A DNA stretch of 64,000 bases from Lateolabrax maculatus (taxonomy: Eukaryota; Chordata; Actinopteri; Acropomatiformes; Lateolabracidae). Positions within the stretch are counted from its first letter, which is position 1. The number at the start of each line of letters is the position of its first letter. Location: NCBI GenBank assembly GCA_031216445.1, contig CM062210.1, forward strand, positions 20,832,501-20,896,500, read 5' to 3'. The translations under genes were made by a program, and so were the position numbers. Below are positions 36,561 through 47,780 of the stretch, one piece after another. The notes beneath the pieces were generated by a model that ran no database searches, was not told where the DNA came from, and saw only the letters and a list, made by a program, of their open reading frames with translations.

Positions 36561-37741
36561 GAAATCATAAATGGCGACATCATCCTCCTGTGCCACAGCC
36601 AGAAAAATAGTGACATTGCCACAATAAATGAAATAAAATGAATGCAACTGTTAAAGATGTTGAAAGTCAACCTATGGAAATGACAACTCTTCAGTGTGAA
36701 ACACATAAAGTGAACAGACCCTCACAACCACTACTGCAGCTTCCATGTATACTGAAAATGATATTATATACAGACATGTCACTTGCTACTGACCAATTAC
36801 AGCTGTACCTGTACAGTTACAAGCCATCATGTGTTCATCCCTGGTTGTCACCAGAGAGTCAAAAGTACAACTTACTCTGGGTTACCAATTATACCAGTAC
36901 AATTTCATGCAAACCAAAAAATTAGCTCTGCAATTTGTACCCTTTTCAAACTGGGGACATGAATGAACAGCTAAGGTGACTCAGAGGTCTCTGTACATTT
37001 TCTACAGCATTCTTTCCATTGGTACAACTGAGTCATGTCACCACCCTGCTGCCTTCACAAATACTTTTCAATTAACAAATTAATTCCAATTGCTTCTACT
37101 TTGACTCTTTTTTTTTTGTTTACCTTTGAGGAGCTGGTAGGCTTTTGATGCAAAGCATTTGTGAAAGAAATGTTTCTTTTCCTGGACAATAGCTTAACAA
37201 TGATTCAAAAAAACAGCAAAGTTGAGTGACTGTAATTAGTCAGTGAACAAAAACAGTATTTGTGTTTTAAAGAGTACCTCAGAGTGGCAGAGTGGTAAGT
37301 ATGACATGCTGTAAAGTCCTGAATTCTTCCAGACAGCAGGTAACCATGGGGGAAGTATTGAGTTTGCATTAACAGCATCACTAGCAAATAAAAACAGGAG
37401 CACATCAGAAAACAGGTAGGCTCCCTCTAAAGGGCCTAGGCACTATTTGAAAGTGCATGGTATATTAGTATAAGAGAATTAAGATTACAGTGGGGACAGA
37501 GATATTAGCTAGAATCTGAGAGTGTTCCACCATTAACCCAGCAAAACATTGGTGGACGAAGTCCATATTTAGAATCCCTGGAGAACGAAAGTCATCACTT
37601 GTGCTTTAAAAACAACGATTAAAGCTGTAGTTTACAGTAGATATACAGTATAGATACTATATAGCATATATATATATAATATGTATTTATATATATATAT
37701 ACACACACACTATATATATACACACAGTAGATATAAATGTA

Positions 37742-37770
37742 ACACACATGGGTACTAGACCCATGTGTGT
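37742..37770. repeat. 12 bp inverted repeat (hairpin)
   Basis: ACACACATGGGT, a 5 base spacer ACTAG, then ACCCATGTGTGT form a perfect 12 bp stem. It follows an AT/AC-rich microsatellite (37660-37735) and precedes the GC-rich stretch from 37780. Confidence 0.8.
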
Positions 37771-37797
37771 CATTTAGAGAGAGTTTACCGGGCCCCA

Positions 37798-37812
37798 CCA
37801 CAAGGTGGCGCG
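37798..37812 (+). promoter_or_regulatory. CTCF-like motif
   Basis: CCACAAGGTGGCGCG fits most of the vertebrate CTCF core consensus (CCASYAGRKGGCRSY), with one clear mismatch near its centre. It stands in a short GC-rich stretch. This is a motif match only, with no evidence of binding. Confidence 0.28.
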
Positions 37813-39197
37813 CTAGCCCTGCATTCATGGTCACGGCCATGTAGCGCGTGCTCGTCCTGAGACTCACCCGAGACGTTGATCGTGAGTGCGGCTCGTTGAG
37901 TGAGCTGACGAACCTGGGTATGAAACGTGATGTAAACCTCATAAATGAATGACTACTCCCCACATAGTATATTGATAAATCTCTTGTTTATTAGGAGAGA
38001 GCTTTGTGTGTTGTGAGAGAGAGAGAGAGAGCGCGGAGCTGCTTCAGCCGTGTAAGCCTCTGTTGGACTCCTCGTTATTAGCTTGTTGATGTTAGCTCAG
38101 ATGAACATGCTGCTTACTGAGATACTTTCGTAAAACCAATCGGAGTTAAATGAATGTTTTAATGTTTTAACCCACAGTGGTACTATTGTATCATTGTGAT
38201 ATGTGAAAAATGACTTCTAAAAGATCGGTAGCTACCGCGCTAACGCTAGTCGCGGTTAGCATTGCTAAGGTAGCTCAGATATACTGTGGTGTTCAATATA
38301 GCTAATGTGTAGCTGGCTAAACTACCATGCCACCACCATATTTAATGATAGAGACAGAGATGGACTATGATGTCAGGTTGTAATACCTTGATCTGATATA
38401 ATTTACTGTGTACATAATGTGATTAATTCATGAAGGAAATTTAAATATTCATGTTGAGTAAAAAGGAGTGAATTGATACAGTTCATTTACAGTTAAAAAG
38501 ATAAATATTGCTTAAGAATATAAATACTGCTTATAGAGATAAATAAGTCTATTTATGTTAAATACAAGTTCATGATGAATAATTGTGTTAAAATATTCGA
38601 ACTGTAAATGTGTACATCGCCATTTACAATGATTGGAACAATGTACTGCATTTGGATATGTATATGCAGAGAATCAGAGCAAGGGTAGTAGAAGTCATGT
38701 GATGAATATGGATAATTGAAATCTATTTTCTGCACCATGCGTGTAGATTGTTTTTTTGCTAGATCAGGGATTGATCGGTATTCTGAACCTTTGGCGGTTC
38801 AGTGGCGAGCCAGGTGATTGACAGCGGACGGAGATCGGGATCCACTCCGAAGACCAAAGACATCTACTCACTTTCCTTTGATACAGATAAGAACATTCAC
38901 CATAAAACCTACCCGGGTGGTAGAACGAACACAGGGTTGAAACCCCATCTTCTGATATAGAAGAAAGGACACTTTTCTTTGAATTTTATTTTATTTTATT
39001 TTATTTATTTATTTATTTATTTTTATTGAAAGAGCTCTATTTTTGTTTTTTCTAATTCCATGCACTGCAAATTAATAATTGCTTGCGAGGCAATAAATGA
39101 TCACTGTTCAACTTCCAGTCAGAGTCCAGCTTTCTGAACCTAGGGGAATGTGGGTTGCTTTCTTCCATTAAGGTTAAAGGCGCTACATAAACATATT

Positions 39198-39198
<1 letters not shown>

Positions 39199-39234
<36 letters not shown>
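39199..39234. repeat. (CT)n microsatellite
   Basis: TTTCTTT(CT)n array, directly after AAGGCGCTACATAAACATAT, a word typical of a retroelement 3' end. Confidence 0.92.
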
Positions 39235-39238
<4 letters not shown>

Positions 39239-39458
39239 GGTGGGTAGATAATTAAAAAGTACATCAAGACACTCTCTAGGGTTGTTAGTGTTTCAATTAC
39301 TGATAAATCCCACAAAGCCTTCATGCTTCCTAGGCTTGCTAAGCTGTTTACTCATCATGCTATCTCCAATTCTGCTGCACTCAATACGATGAACAGTCAG
39401 CTCCAGCAGCTTGTTTTGGACATTGTGCTGCACCGGACCTGAGGAGATGATCTTTAAC

Positions 39459-39549
39459 ATCAGAATCAGAAAACAGGTTCAGTGCCAGGCAGGTTTTCAC
39501 ATAGCCTACAATGAATTTTGCTTCAGTGTTGTGGTGCATAACAAATAAA
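39459..39549 (-). repeat. LINE 3'-tail remnant
   Basis: ATCAGAATCAGAAAACAGGT followed by AGGTTTTCACATAGCCTACA and ATGAATTTTGCTTCAGTGTT matches the copy at 47671-47780 in order and spacing. The (TGATTC)n ending on the minus strand is how I remember the 3' tail of fish Rex1-like LINEs. No coding part is attached. Confidence 0.5.
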
Positions 39550-40083
39550 TTTTGGACATTTGATTTTTGTTAATGTCATTTTTTTCAGTGACTTTAAATT
39601 TGTATGTCCTCTAAGCATTTTGAGGCTACATCTGTTGTCATCTTTGTTGTGTACAGTTACCATGGTCACCAAGGTGTTGTTCTCGTCTATCACGAGGTTA
39701 GAGGAAAAGGTTGATTGACTCTCCTCAGTAAATCCAGTTATCATTCTAAACTAATAGCAAAACCAAAAGATGGCCGACTGAACGTTCCGTAACGTTACAT
39801 CCACAGCATGTGACAAAGTTGCGTCAGCTTACCTAGCTGCATGTTGCATGTTTTCCTAGTTTTTTGGTAGCATGATCCCAGCTGCTTTGTTGCTTCTTGT
39901 CTAATTCTCGGTGGATTGTAGAAGAATTTAGTCCATCAACCCGTTTCTTCCAAGACCATCAGATAACATTACTGACAAAGACAGAGTGCTTCTTATTAAC
40001 AGCAGAGCAACAGATATATTTAAGGTGTTGGGGGGAAAACAGTTTTACTGCAGATACATGACTGCATTAAAACGGTACATATC

Positions 40084-40116
<33 letters not shown>

Positions 40117-40119
40117 TAC
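40084..40119. repeat. Compound (GT)n(AT)n microsatellite
   Basis: A GT array passes directly into TATATATATATA. More AC/AT words follow up to 40160. Confidence 0.92.
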
Positions 40120-40162
40120 TACATACACACACACGCATATATAATCACATATATAATATGCC

Positions 40163-40530
40163 CAACTGTGTGCTAGCATTGCTAACATTTGCTAATTAGC
40201 TGAGAATAGCTGAAGCTGATGGGGATCTAATTAGTGTTGCACAAATTAAAATTATAAACCAGTAGTGGATGTTGAAAATTAGTGATTATGGTGCTAGATT
40301 AAAAGTCAGAATCATCAAAGTTATTACCATTCACCCCGAGGGTGAATGACTGTACCAATTTTCATGCCAGTCCATCAAATAGTATTATTTAACTTTGAAC
40401 CAACCAGCTGGTGGCGCTGCAGGAAGTCAAGCACAACCAAAGTCCTTAGGAGTCATCCCATGGGTACCATGAATGTCTGTACCAAATATTATATCAACAA
40501 AGGATATTTCGGTCTGGACAAAAGTGGCGG
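40163..40530 (+). repeat. Dispersed tandem-unit repeat, copy 3 (degraded)
   Basis: Contains GCTAGCATTGCTAACATTTG, AGCTGATGGGGATCT, TCATCAAAGTTATTACCATT, CTGGTGGCGCTGCAGGAAGT, ACCATGAATGTCTGTACCAA and GGTCTGGACAAAAGTGG in the same order as the family members at 35757 and 44082. Small deletions separate the words. No coding potential. Confidence 0.6.
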
Positions 40531-42908
40531 ACTGACTCTGCCATCCCAAGAGGCAGTTCACTTGGCTAAAAAGCAGGGTTCTCACTGCCCGCTCGCAAAT
40601 AAAGACCTCTCTCTCTTCTGGTCTTTGTGATTGTGGTGTGAAAGAAAACATATTCAATCCTTACTCTAAGGAATTATGTATAAAGGCTCACATACATAAC
40701 TTCTAAAAGGACACACAAGATAAAATATTGCTTGTCCCACAACAATTCTTGTAAGGAACTAAGGTCTATGTTTTGATCATGGCTGCAGCTCAGACCGTTG
40801 TGACTGATGATTGATTGATGATTGGGATCACAGTTCTTTGGACGTCTGGCAGATTAGTCAATCAATTTCTATATCCAGAGTGACAACTGATCTACTCAGA
40901 CGGGACCTTCAACACAGGCTGGAATTTTTATGACGCCTACTGTACGATTATGTTTCCTCAAATTTGATGCCTTTCTTTGTTTCTTTGAGCAGAATTTGCG
41001 CAGCGTTTAGTTCCGAACAGAATCAGACAATCTCTGGGAAAGCAAGAGAAAACAGTTCTTATTTAAGAACACAACATACACCAAAGCAGAAACACCTAGG
41101 CAGCCAGGTGGGTTGATGACACCGTGAGACATGCCTCCTAACCCAGAGAATGACTCAGGATAAGGTGAGTCACAAATAATCAATTCCTATAAAGATAACA
41201 AGATGTCACCTACAGTACAGGCTGACTTTGTTGTTTATTACAGCCATGGAGGGTTAGTGTACAAAACTGATCCATACAGCTACATGCCATCAATGACTCA
41301 CATCCAAATGGGGGACAAATTACAATAGGTAAGGGGGGGAAAAATATAATAACCCTGCTGTTTATTGAACTCGGTGCACGCGCGACTTTGCACAGAACAC
41401 AGTGATGACTCTCACCTGCTCCAATATCCGCCTGCTCACACACGCACTAGCTCACTTACAGACGTGTCCACAGAATGCCAAATATGGCCGACGCATCCCT
41501 CTGAAACTCCCAGCAGTCTTAATGTAGACCTACTGGTTGTGGACAAAAGTAGCAAAAGGGGAAAGTCAGACACCGTAGCAGCAGACTTATGGACATAAGT
41601 CTCATTTTATATGGAATTCTTCATCGAATGCCGTTAGACTGCGATCAATGGGGTGCGCACAAATCCTCAAGATCATCATACTGTACTTTATGGTCACTTT
41701 GGCTGACACTTTGGCTGCACCTCTTGCTACCTTATTAATGCACTGTGTAATGTCAAACCTTCTCTGCAAGAACATTTTGCAGCTGAGATCACCACAAATG
41801 AAAGAAACTCCACCAAACCAAACTGTTTTATTTTACACTTCCACAAGTGGCTCCAAAGATAAATATCCTAAATAGAGACACAGTATAGGAACAGGTGATT
41901 GACAGATAAAAAGAAAAAACAAATATACAATGGGCACAGTACCACTTCAATGTAATTCACATTTTGCAAATTTGTTTAAATTGCGATCATCTGGGTGATC
42001 CCGTGCCATTCAGTGTACTCGGTGCCCAACAAAGAAAACTTAAGAGAAAAACTAAACATTTTGATTCATTTTTAAATTTCTTTTGGCCAATTTGATTTAA
42101 CCATCAGTCAGTTTAACAGTAGTATTGTTGCTATGGTTACTTGCAGCCTAATATAGACCTAAAAAACTGATTTAACTTACAGGACTATGTTTCAGGTAAT
42201 TCAGTATAATTTTTTTAAAGGGGCATTCTGGCACTTTGACATATTAAGGTGTGTATTTTATTTATTTATAAGTCTCCGTGCAGGTCGATACCAGCAATGT
42301 GCATGCAGCACAACAGTACTGAACACACCACAGATTCTGTATGTGTATAACTCTCATTCCATTCTCGTCTTCTACTGGGTGTACAAGCTAAGCCCTCCAG
42401 TGGTGAATCCCTGACCAACAAGCGCTTGGTCCCACTGTAACACAGAATCATTCATTTAACACAATGAACAATACACACTGTTATTGCACGTTTCTGTGAA
42501 ATATGATGGGGCATACGTCAAATCTGTCTTCTAAATGTCTCTTTGCCAGACATCTGATGAGGCCACAACTGTCTGTGATAATAAATGACTGACAATGTAT
42601 AACACAGTTACCCCCCACCACCCTCATTGCTGGTCAGACAATATCCCAGCAGAAGTATCAAATCAGTTCACAAATGAGCTGAATGATGATAACCATTGGT
42701 GCTCATTGCTAACTAAGCCAACCTGATTTTCATTCTATCATGGATGACATCCCATGTGATGCAACTAATTGCAATAAACCTGCTGCACCGGTAAGATCCC
42801 TGTATGCAACATTAGCCTCCATGGCACATGTACAGTATGTCTGGTAACGTCCTATCCGAGCTGAAGGATCACTGCTTTGCTCTGTACGATGCAGCAGTAC
42901 CTTTTTAC

Positions 42909-43058
42909 CTTCAGAGCAGCTGGAACTGACTTCAGTTTTTCCTTCATCCTCTCCAACAGTTCAATAAATCTATGAATGCTGCTAATGGAGGGACACTTGT
43001 ATGTCTGCTGCATTTCCAGACTTTCATGAATCAACGTAAACTGTACAGAAATCCAAAC
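42909..43058 (-). CDS. Candidate coding exon, unidentified gene
   Basis: Exactly 150 bp (50 codons) lie between a CCTGCAG acceptor (T-rich tract upstream) and a GTAAAAAG donor at 42908-42901. The only full-length open frame reads VWISVQFTLIHESLEMQQTY, KCPSISSIHRFIELLERM, KEKLKSVPAALK. It looks helical with a basic end. Start and end are both phase 0, which fits the end of the candidate exon at 47339. Whether they belong together is inference, and I found no further exon between here and 28.4 kb by eye. I do not recognise the family. Confidence 0.45.
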
Positions 43059-44081
43059 CTGCAGGTTTCTCGCCAAAGAAACAAAACAAACCAAATACTT
43101 TTTAATTGCACGGTAGAAATTACTTTATGGCCATTTTAACAACCAAAATAAAATAAAAAAGCAGACGTTTGTCTAAATTAAGACAGTTCTGAAATATAAT
43201 GCATTCACGTAATATGACAAACTGCAAAGATAATGAATATAATTTAGTGCAGTGTTTTAATGCGGTATTTTCTGTAATTGTGTTTGTGCTAACAAACTAA
43301 ATTCACGAGTGGTCCGGTTAGAAAGAAGTGAGCTTACTGTAGCACGCTCCTGCACGAGGCCAGCCACTCATTAGCTGCTAATAGCATGACACACCCAAAG
43401 CTCTTTCTGACCCATCGGCAGTGGGGTTGCATTGTGGGTAATGTAGGCACCAGTATGGAATAAAAAAGGTGATATCTCTGGTTCAGGTATCTCTTTGATA
43501 CTTTTTTAAACTGTCCACCATGAGTATGACAGTTTTACAAGTGCAATGCTAAATCTGTGGTGTTCTCTTCTAAGAGGGTTTGCTGAATCCAACTTGGAAC
43601 ACAAACCTGACAGAAAACAGTAAGAGAGGCTTGCATGAGGTGCAACGTGTAATGAAACTATACAATATATAGCATTTGTCATAAATTCATTCAATTAATG
43701 ATCAATCAATTCAAGATCAATACAGCATTGCTTGACATGTTTTAAGTTCTTCAGATTTCTACAGTTTCTACAGTTCCTGCCTGAAATAAACATCTCTGCA
43801 ACCAACTTTCTGGAGCATTGGGCACATTTAGATGGAGCACAGCTGCAGGATAATGGATGTGTTTTCTCGTGTCTCTCCAGACTTTTACACACTCTGCACA
43901 TTGCACCCACACACACAGACCTCTGGATCCAAACTGCACCCATCTAGCCCCCTGAAAATGATTCTGCACAGTGAGACAGCTGAATTAGTCAGGAGGAAGT
44001 CAGAGGGAATAAACAGGAAGACCCAAGAACAGACCCAAACTAATGATGAACTGTTCCTACTAGCAAATATTGTCCGTATAT

Positions 44082-44205
44082 CCAAAGCCTGATGGGAAAC
44101 AAGAATGTCTGTACAAAATTCCATGGCAATCCATCCTGTAGTTTTAGATATTTCAGTGTAGACCAAAGTGTTGGACTGCCTCGCTTTTACCATGGCTAAA
44201 AAATA
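44082..44205 (+). repeat. Dispersed tandem-unit repeat, 3' fragment, copy 4
   Basis: Reads CTGATGGGAAACAAGAATGT, CTGTACAAAATTCCATGGCA, ATCCATCCTGTAGTTTTAGA, TATTTCAGTGTAGACCAAAG, TGTTGGACTGCC and CATGGCTAAAAA. This is the terminal part of the same family as the copies at 35757 and 40163. Confidence 0.62.
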
Positions 44206-46867
44206 AACTCCATATCTGTGAGGTGTTTTTAAAGATTCACGTCTTCAGTAGGAACCAGTGCGCTCGGAGCTGAGGGTATGAAGTCACAAAGTATTAAGTG
44301 ACGGAGTAACACGTTGTTGTTTTGGGTCTGCACATTAGATGTGTTGACGGTAAGAAATATAGAGAATCATTTAAAACTAGGAAGAAATGAATACATACGT
44401 CAACAATGAAAATAATTGTATGTTGCACACCTCCTCTCATTTTCCCTTTGCTGCATGTAAACATGTCCTTTTCACCACGCTCTGAGCTCCATTAGTATTC
44501 AGTCAACATTACACTCAATGTAAAGGATCTAAAGGAGCCCATAATCACTTCCAATAGTGATGTAACCACATGAACATTGACTAACTGCAGAGCAAGGGGC
44601 TACAACACTGACTTTTTGATTTTCACACTCAGACAATACAAACAATAGTGGACCCTTAAGGAAGATTGGTATTATGTCGTCCTCTGTCGAGGCATCGGAG
44701 GCTGATTGGCTCGGCCTGGAAGCAAATGAAACACAGGCACAGTTCTTTCTGGTTCTATACTTTTCATTTGATGCCGTTTGTCTCACTTGGTGAACTGCTC
44801 TGTGGCTTTCTCTGCTGTCTAACTGTTCTTCTTGGCTGCTGTCTCTTCTCAGACACTGAGAGGTTTACGTCTGCGGTACTGTGCATTAATAATGACTTTT
44901 GTTCAAAGGTAGAAAGTGACAAGGAGGTTTCATTTTCCTTCTATTCTAGAGCAATACTTATACTTAAAAAGAGTCTGGTAACTTTCCCATTCACCTTCAA
45001 CCTTTGCTAACCTCAATAGACCAGCTCCAGTTCATTTTCTCAGTGTCAGCATTAGCAAACCTGCTTCTTAAAGTAGACTATGAAATGACATGACCTAAAT
45101 GTACAATCTGAATTCAGCGTCTACATCAAATACATGTTGTGTCATGTTTTTGATTTTAGACTGGCTGTAATTTTGGAGAATCGTTCTGCTTTCCATGCTT
45201 TTCTTTCTAGCTCCTTCTTTAGCTCCAACAAAGTGATGGCAGAAATACAGGCAGTGCAGCCAAGGCCCATGGTTGTGGCCCATCCAAGGGTCTATTACAG
45301 GACTGCAAGTGCAGGAGTCTATCTGTCAAAGTTCAATTATTACGCAGAGGAAGAACTCATAGACAGAGGAGCTTATACACACCTTCCAATGAGCTACGTC
45401 ATATCTATCACAGCTACGGAAGTCCTCCAAACTAAACTACAGAGAAACCCATTGGTCCATGTCTTCCAAAATATGAGCTTTTTTTTTTTTCTTTTCACTT
45501 GTTTAATTGAACTGACATAAATTCCACCATAGATGGTCCTCTCTAGTGGGGTATTAGAAGTATTAGAAAACAGATGATCAGATGTGCATGAACCATGTTC
45601 ATTATGTCAAAGGGGAAATAGAGTGTCAACAGTTTACAGATTCCTTAAATGTTGATAATTCCAGTAGAGGTGTCCCAAGTCCCATCACAGACAGCCACAG
45701 ATCAGATCCAGGTCTCTGCCGTCAAAAGTCTGATTTAATATATCAGATAATCTCACTGAACAGTAAGTCAAGTCAAGTTCAAGTCAAGGTTCAAGTGAAT
45801 TTCCATTTAGGCCAGCTTTCAAGGATTTTACAGCTAGCTGACTCCTATAGGTAGACATATTGTATAGGTATATGAAATCAATTAATAATGTTTATTAAAC
45901 ATTAATCTATATTAAATGAAGCTATGAATGAATTTAAACCACAACTATACTGTATCACTTTTGCCACATGTAACATTAGTATGCATCAGGTAACAAAACA
46001 CAAATGTGTGTCTGTGTGTCTCTGTGTGTGTGTGTGATTGGGTGGGTGTGTGTGTACTAAAAGTAAGCCACCCCAGTGTCTTCTTGAACAAGTATCCATC
46101 ATTGTGATACTACAGGCTGCATGAACTGCAGTTCATTAACTTGTTCTATTTGTATCCATGCACAAGCGATAACAAAAGGCAGCTGCTGCCTTTGTCTGTG
46201 CAGGTATGCACTGGCCATGCACAGCCTAAAATGAAACATTCTAATATTTGTATTATGTGCATGGATGTCTTCCTCACTACAAGTCTTTAGAGCTGATCTG
46301 AAGTCAGCTCCTATGAACATGAAGGCCACTGTGCATTGTGAGATTTCAGGCTTCCCCAAACAAAAGTTGTGCATGAGAGACAGAAAGTGAATGTGACTTT
46401 ATTACACCCATCTTACACAGGGGGACATGCAATGAGCCTGTAAGATCATTATTATTACACAGTGTGAAGGTGTCTTGTCTTAATGTGCAGTAAAAACTTC
46501 TTAAGGTGTCCCTGTGTTAGCTGTTCATTTCCCCTGTGTTATAAGCTAAATAAAGATTAAATAAATTTCTTCATTCTATTTCCCTCTGAACCACATCATG
46601 GAATGTAAAGATGCTCTAACCTCTGTTTAACTGTGACTTTAAGTCCAGGTAAACAGTCCCATGAACACTTTTCAGAACCATCTAAACGGTGGGAACGTAA
46701 CAGAACGTGACTGTGACTTAATGTTTGCCCCATTGCAGAGACGTGTGATTCAGCTCTCTTGCCACTAGATGGTGACAGAAAAGTATTTATTTATTTTTTG
46801 TAAAAAGGATCTGGGGATTTGAAGAAGCCATAGTCACACAACAACCTAAGGCCAAAAGCTGCCAGAG

Positions 46868-46893
46868 TTAGGAGACAAAGCTTTGTCTCCTAA
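46868..46893. repeat. Perfect 26 bp palindrome
   Basis: TTAGGAGACAAAG is followed without spacer by its exact reverse complement CTTTGTCTCCTAA, giving a two-fold symmetric site centred on AAGCTT. Near it are further related words (ACTTTTAGGACTTTGG). It may be the fused ends of a short inverted-repeat element, but no element boundary is visible. Confidence 0.85.
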
Positions 46894-47338
46894 AACTTTT
46901 AGGACTTTGGTCTGAGACTAATTCACAAAGCATTGTAGCTACAGTCCAGATGACTCCTAAGTCAATGAAACCTGCTCACAGTCTGTCAAATTCAGGGAAT
47001 GCATTTTTTTAGATCAGCATTTTGGAAAATTGTAATGGTAATTACTTTTTAAAAACATACTTAGATAGCATTGGAGATGATGGTATGTACAACTCTGCAC
47101 CAGTGTGAATATGAAACAATACAGTTTGCAGAGCTGATGAATATGGAAAAGCTCAGCTGTATGTTTTATGTTTTAGAATTAATGATCAAACCACTATGTT
47201 CATTGAATTTGCATGAAATAATCACCAACTGCAATAAATACATAAAAAAGTGCTGATTTGATTTCCATTACCCTCTAAAATTGGTGCTACGTAGAGTTAC
47301 ATCAGTTTCACCTTGTAAAACCCGTGTGGTGAACTTAC

Positions 47339-47429
47339 CTCCCCTGCCAGGGACGTACACAGTTTCCTTCGCTCTTTTCTACTGAGTGGTTTAGGAGGCA
47401 TGTTGACCTGCTCTTCTTATCGGCATGAA
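47339..47429 (-). CDS. Candidate start-codon exon of an unidentified gene
   Basis: A 91 bp exon with near-ideal splice signals: a long T/C tract ending in CCCTTTGCAG before 47429, and a GTAAGT donor at 47338-47333. An ATG at 47401-47399 opens 21 codons to the donor: MPPKPLSRKERRK followed by LCTSLAGE, ending in phase 0. The basic N-terminus recalls nuclear or nucleolar proteins, but that is only an impression from composition. The 28 bases before the ATG would be 5' UTR. The candidate exon at 42909-43058 continues in the same phase. I do not recognise the protein. Confidence 0.5.
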
Positions 47430-47670
47430 CTGCAAAGGGAAAAAAAAAAGCTTAAGTTAGAATGGACTGATTGTGGATAGACAGGGATGACTTGGAAACA
47501 ATTGGGAGATTACAACAAGATCAAACCCAGGATATATATACAATACAGAACACAGGTGCTGTCTCTGGATGGACAGCATCAGTTCAGCAGGGCAGATGGA
47601 CACTGTGTGCAATCAACTACAAACTGTAGTCTCCTTACTGTCCACTGGGTGTCATCAGTAGTCTGATTGT

Positions 47671-47780
47671 AATTCAGATTCAGACTCAGAATCAGAATCA
47701 AGTATATTTCCATGTAGGTTTTCACATACAAGGAATTTGCTGTGGTGTATTGGTGTGTAACAAGTACAGATAACTAATCA
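47671..47780 (-). repeat. LINE 3'-tail remnant, second copy
   Basis: AATTCAGATTCAGACTCAGA, ATCAGAATCAAGTATATTTC, CATGTAGGTTTTCACATACA, AGGAATTTGCTGTGGTGTAT and TGGTGTGTAACAAG. It corresponds to the copy at 39459-39549. The (TGATTC)n-like end on the minus strand marks a LINE insertion 3' end. Family assignment to the Rex1-like element at 51.8 kb is inference. Confidence 0.52.

Larger units (their letters stand above)
37739..39240 (+). mobile_element. Possible LTR-type element remnant (tentative)
   Basis: Non-coding stretch with an unusual layout: TGTAACACACATGGG and a hairpin at the left, a GC-rich block (37780-37930), then A/T-rich DNA. Near 38797-38825 is TTTGGCGGTTCAGTGGCGAGCCAGGTGAT (shown here in pieces: TTTGGCGGTTCA, TGGCGAGCCAGGTGAT), which resembles an LTR end followed by a primer-binding site. 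Further on come an ATTTT-rich tract (38981-39030), AAGGCGCTACATAAAC and a (CT)n run. No gag or pol frame is visible, and no second LTR. It could instead be ordinary DNA with chance motifs. Confidence 0.25.
28901..42908. other. Intergenic region upstream of plppr5
   Basis: Apart from the repeats listed separately, nothing coding is supported here. Stretches with no feature found: 28901-29939, 30619-33793, 34264-35756, 36561-37660 and 40531-42908. A minus-strand frame at 34776-35084 is open for 102 codons but has no convincing splice sites or known motif. Confidence 0.5.
43059..47338. other. Stretch between two candidate exons
   Basis: Would be intron of the unidentified gene if the exons at 42909 and 47339 belong together. 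It contains the repeat at 44082, a short (AAGTC)n-like tract near 45765-45800 resembling the L2 tail, a (GT)n tract near 46010-46055 and the palindrome at 46868. No other feature is supported. Confidence 0.45.

Noticed and set aside
37265..37335. tRNA-like SINE head (CAGAGTGGCAGAGTGGTAAG)
   Set aside because: A box A-like word is present, but there is no acceptable box B at the right spacing and no SINE body.
45134..45520. 128-codon plus-strand frame with FNYYAEEELIDRGAYTHLP
   Set aside because: It looked mildly protein-like but starts in low-complexity serine/phenylalanine codons. There are no clear splice sites and I know no family.
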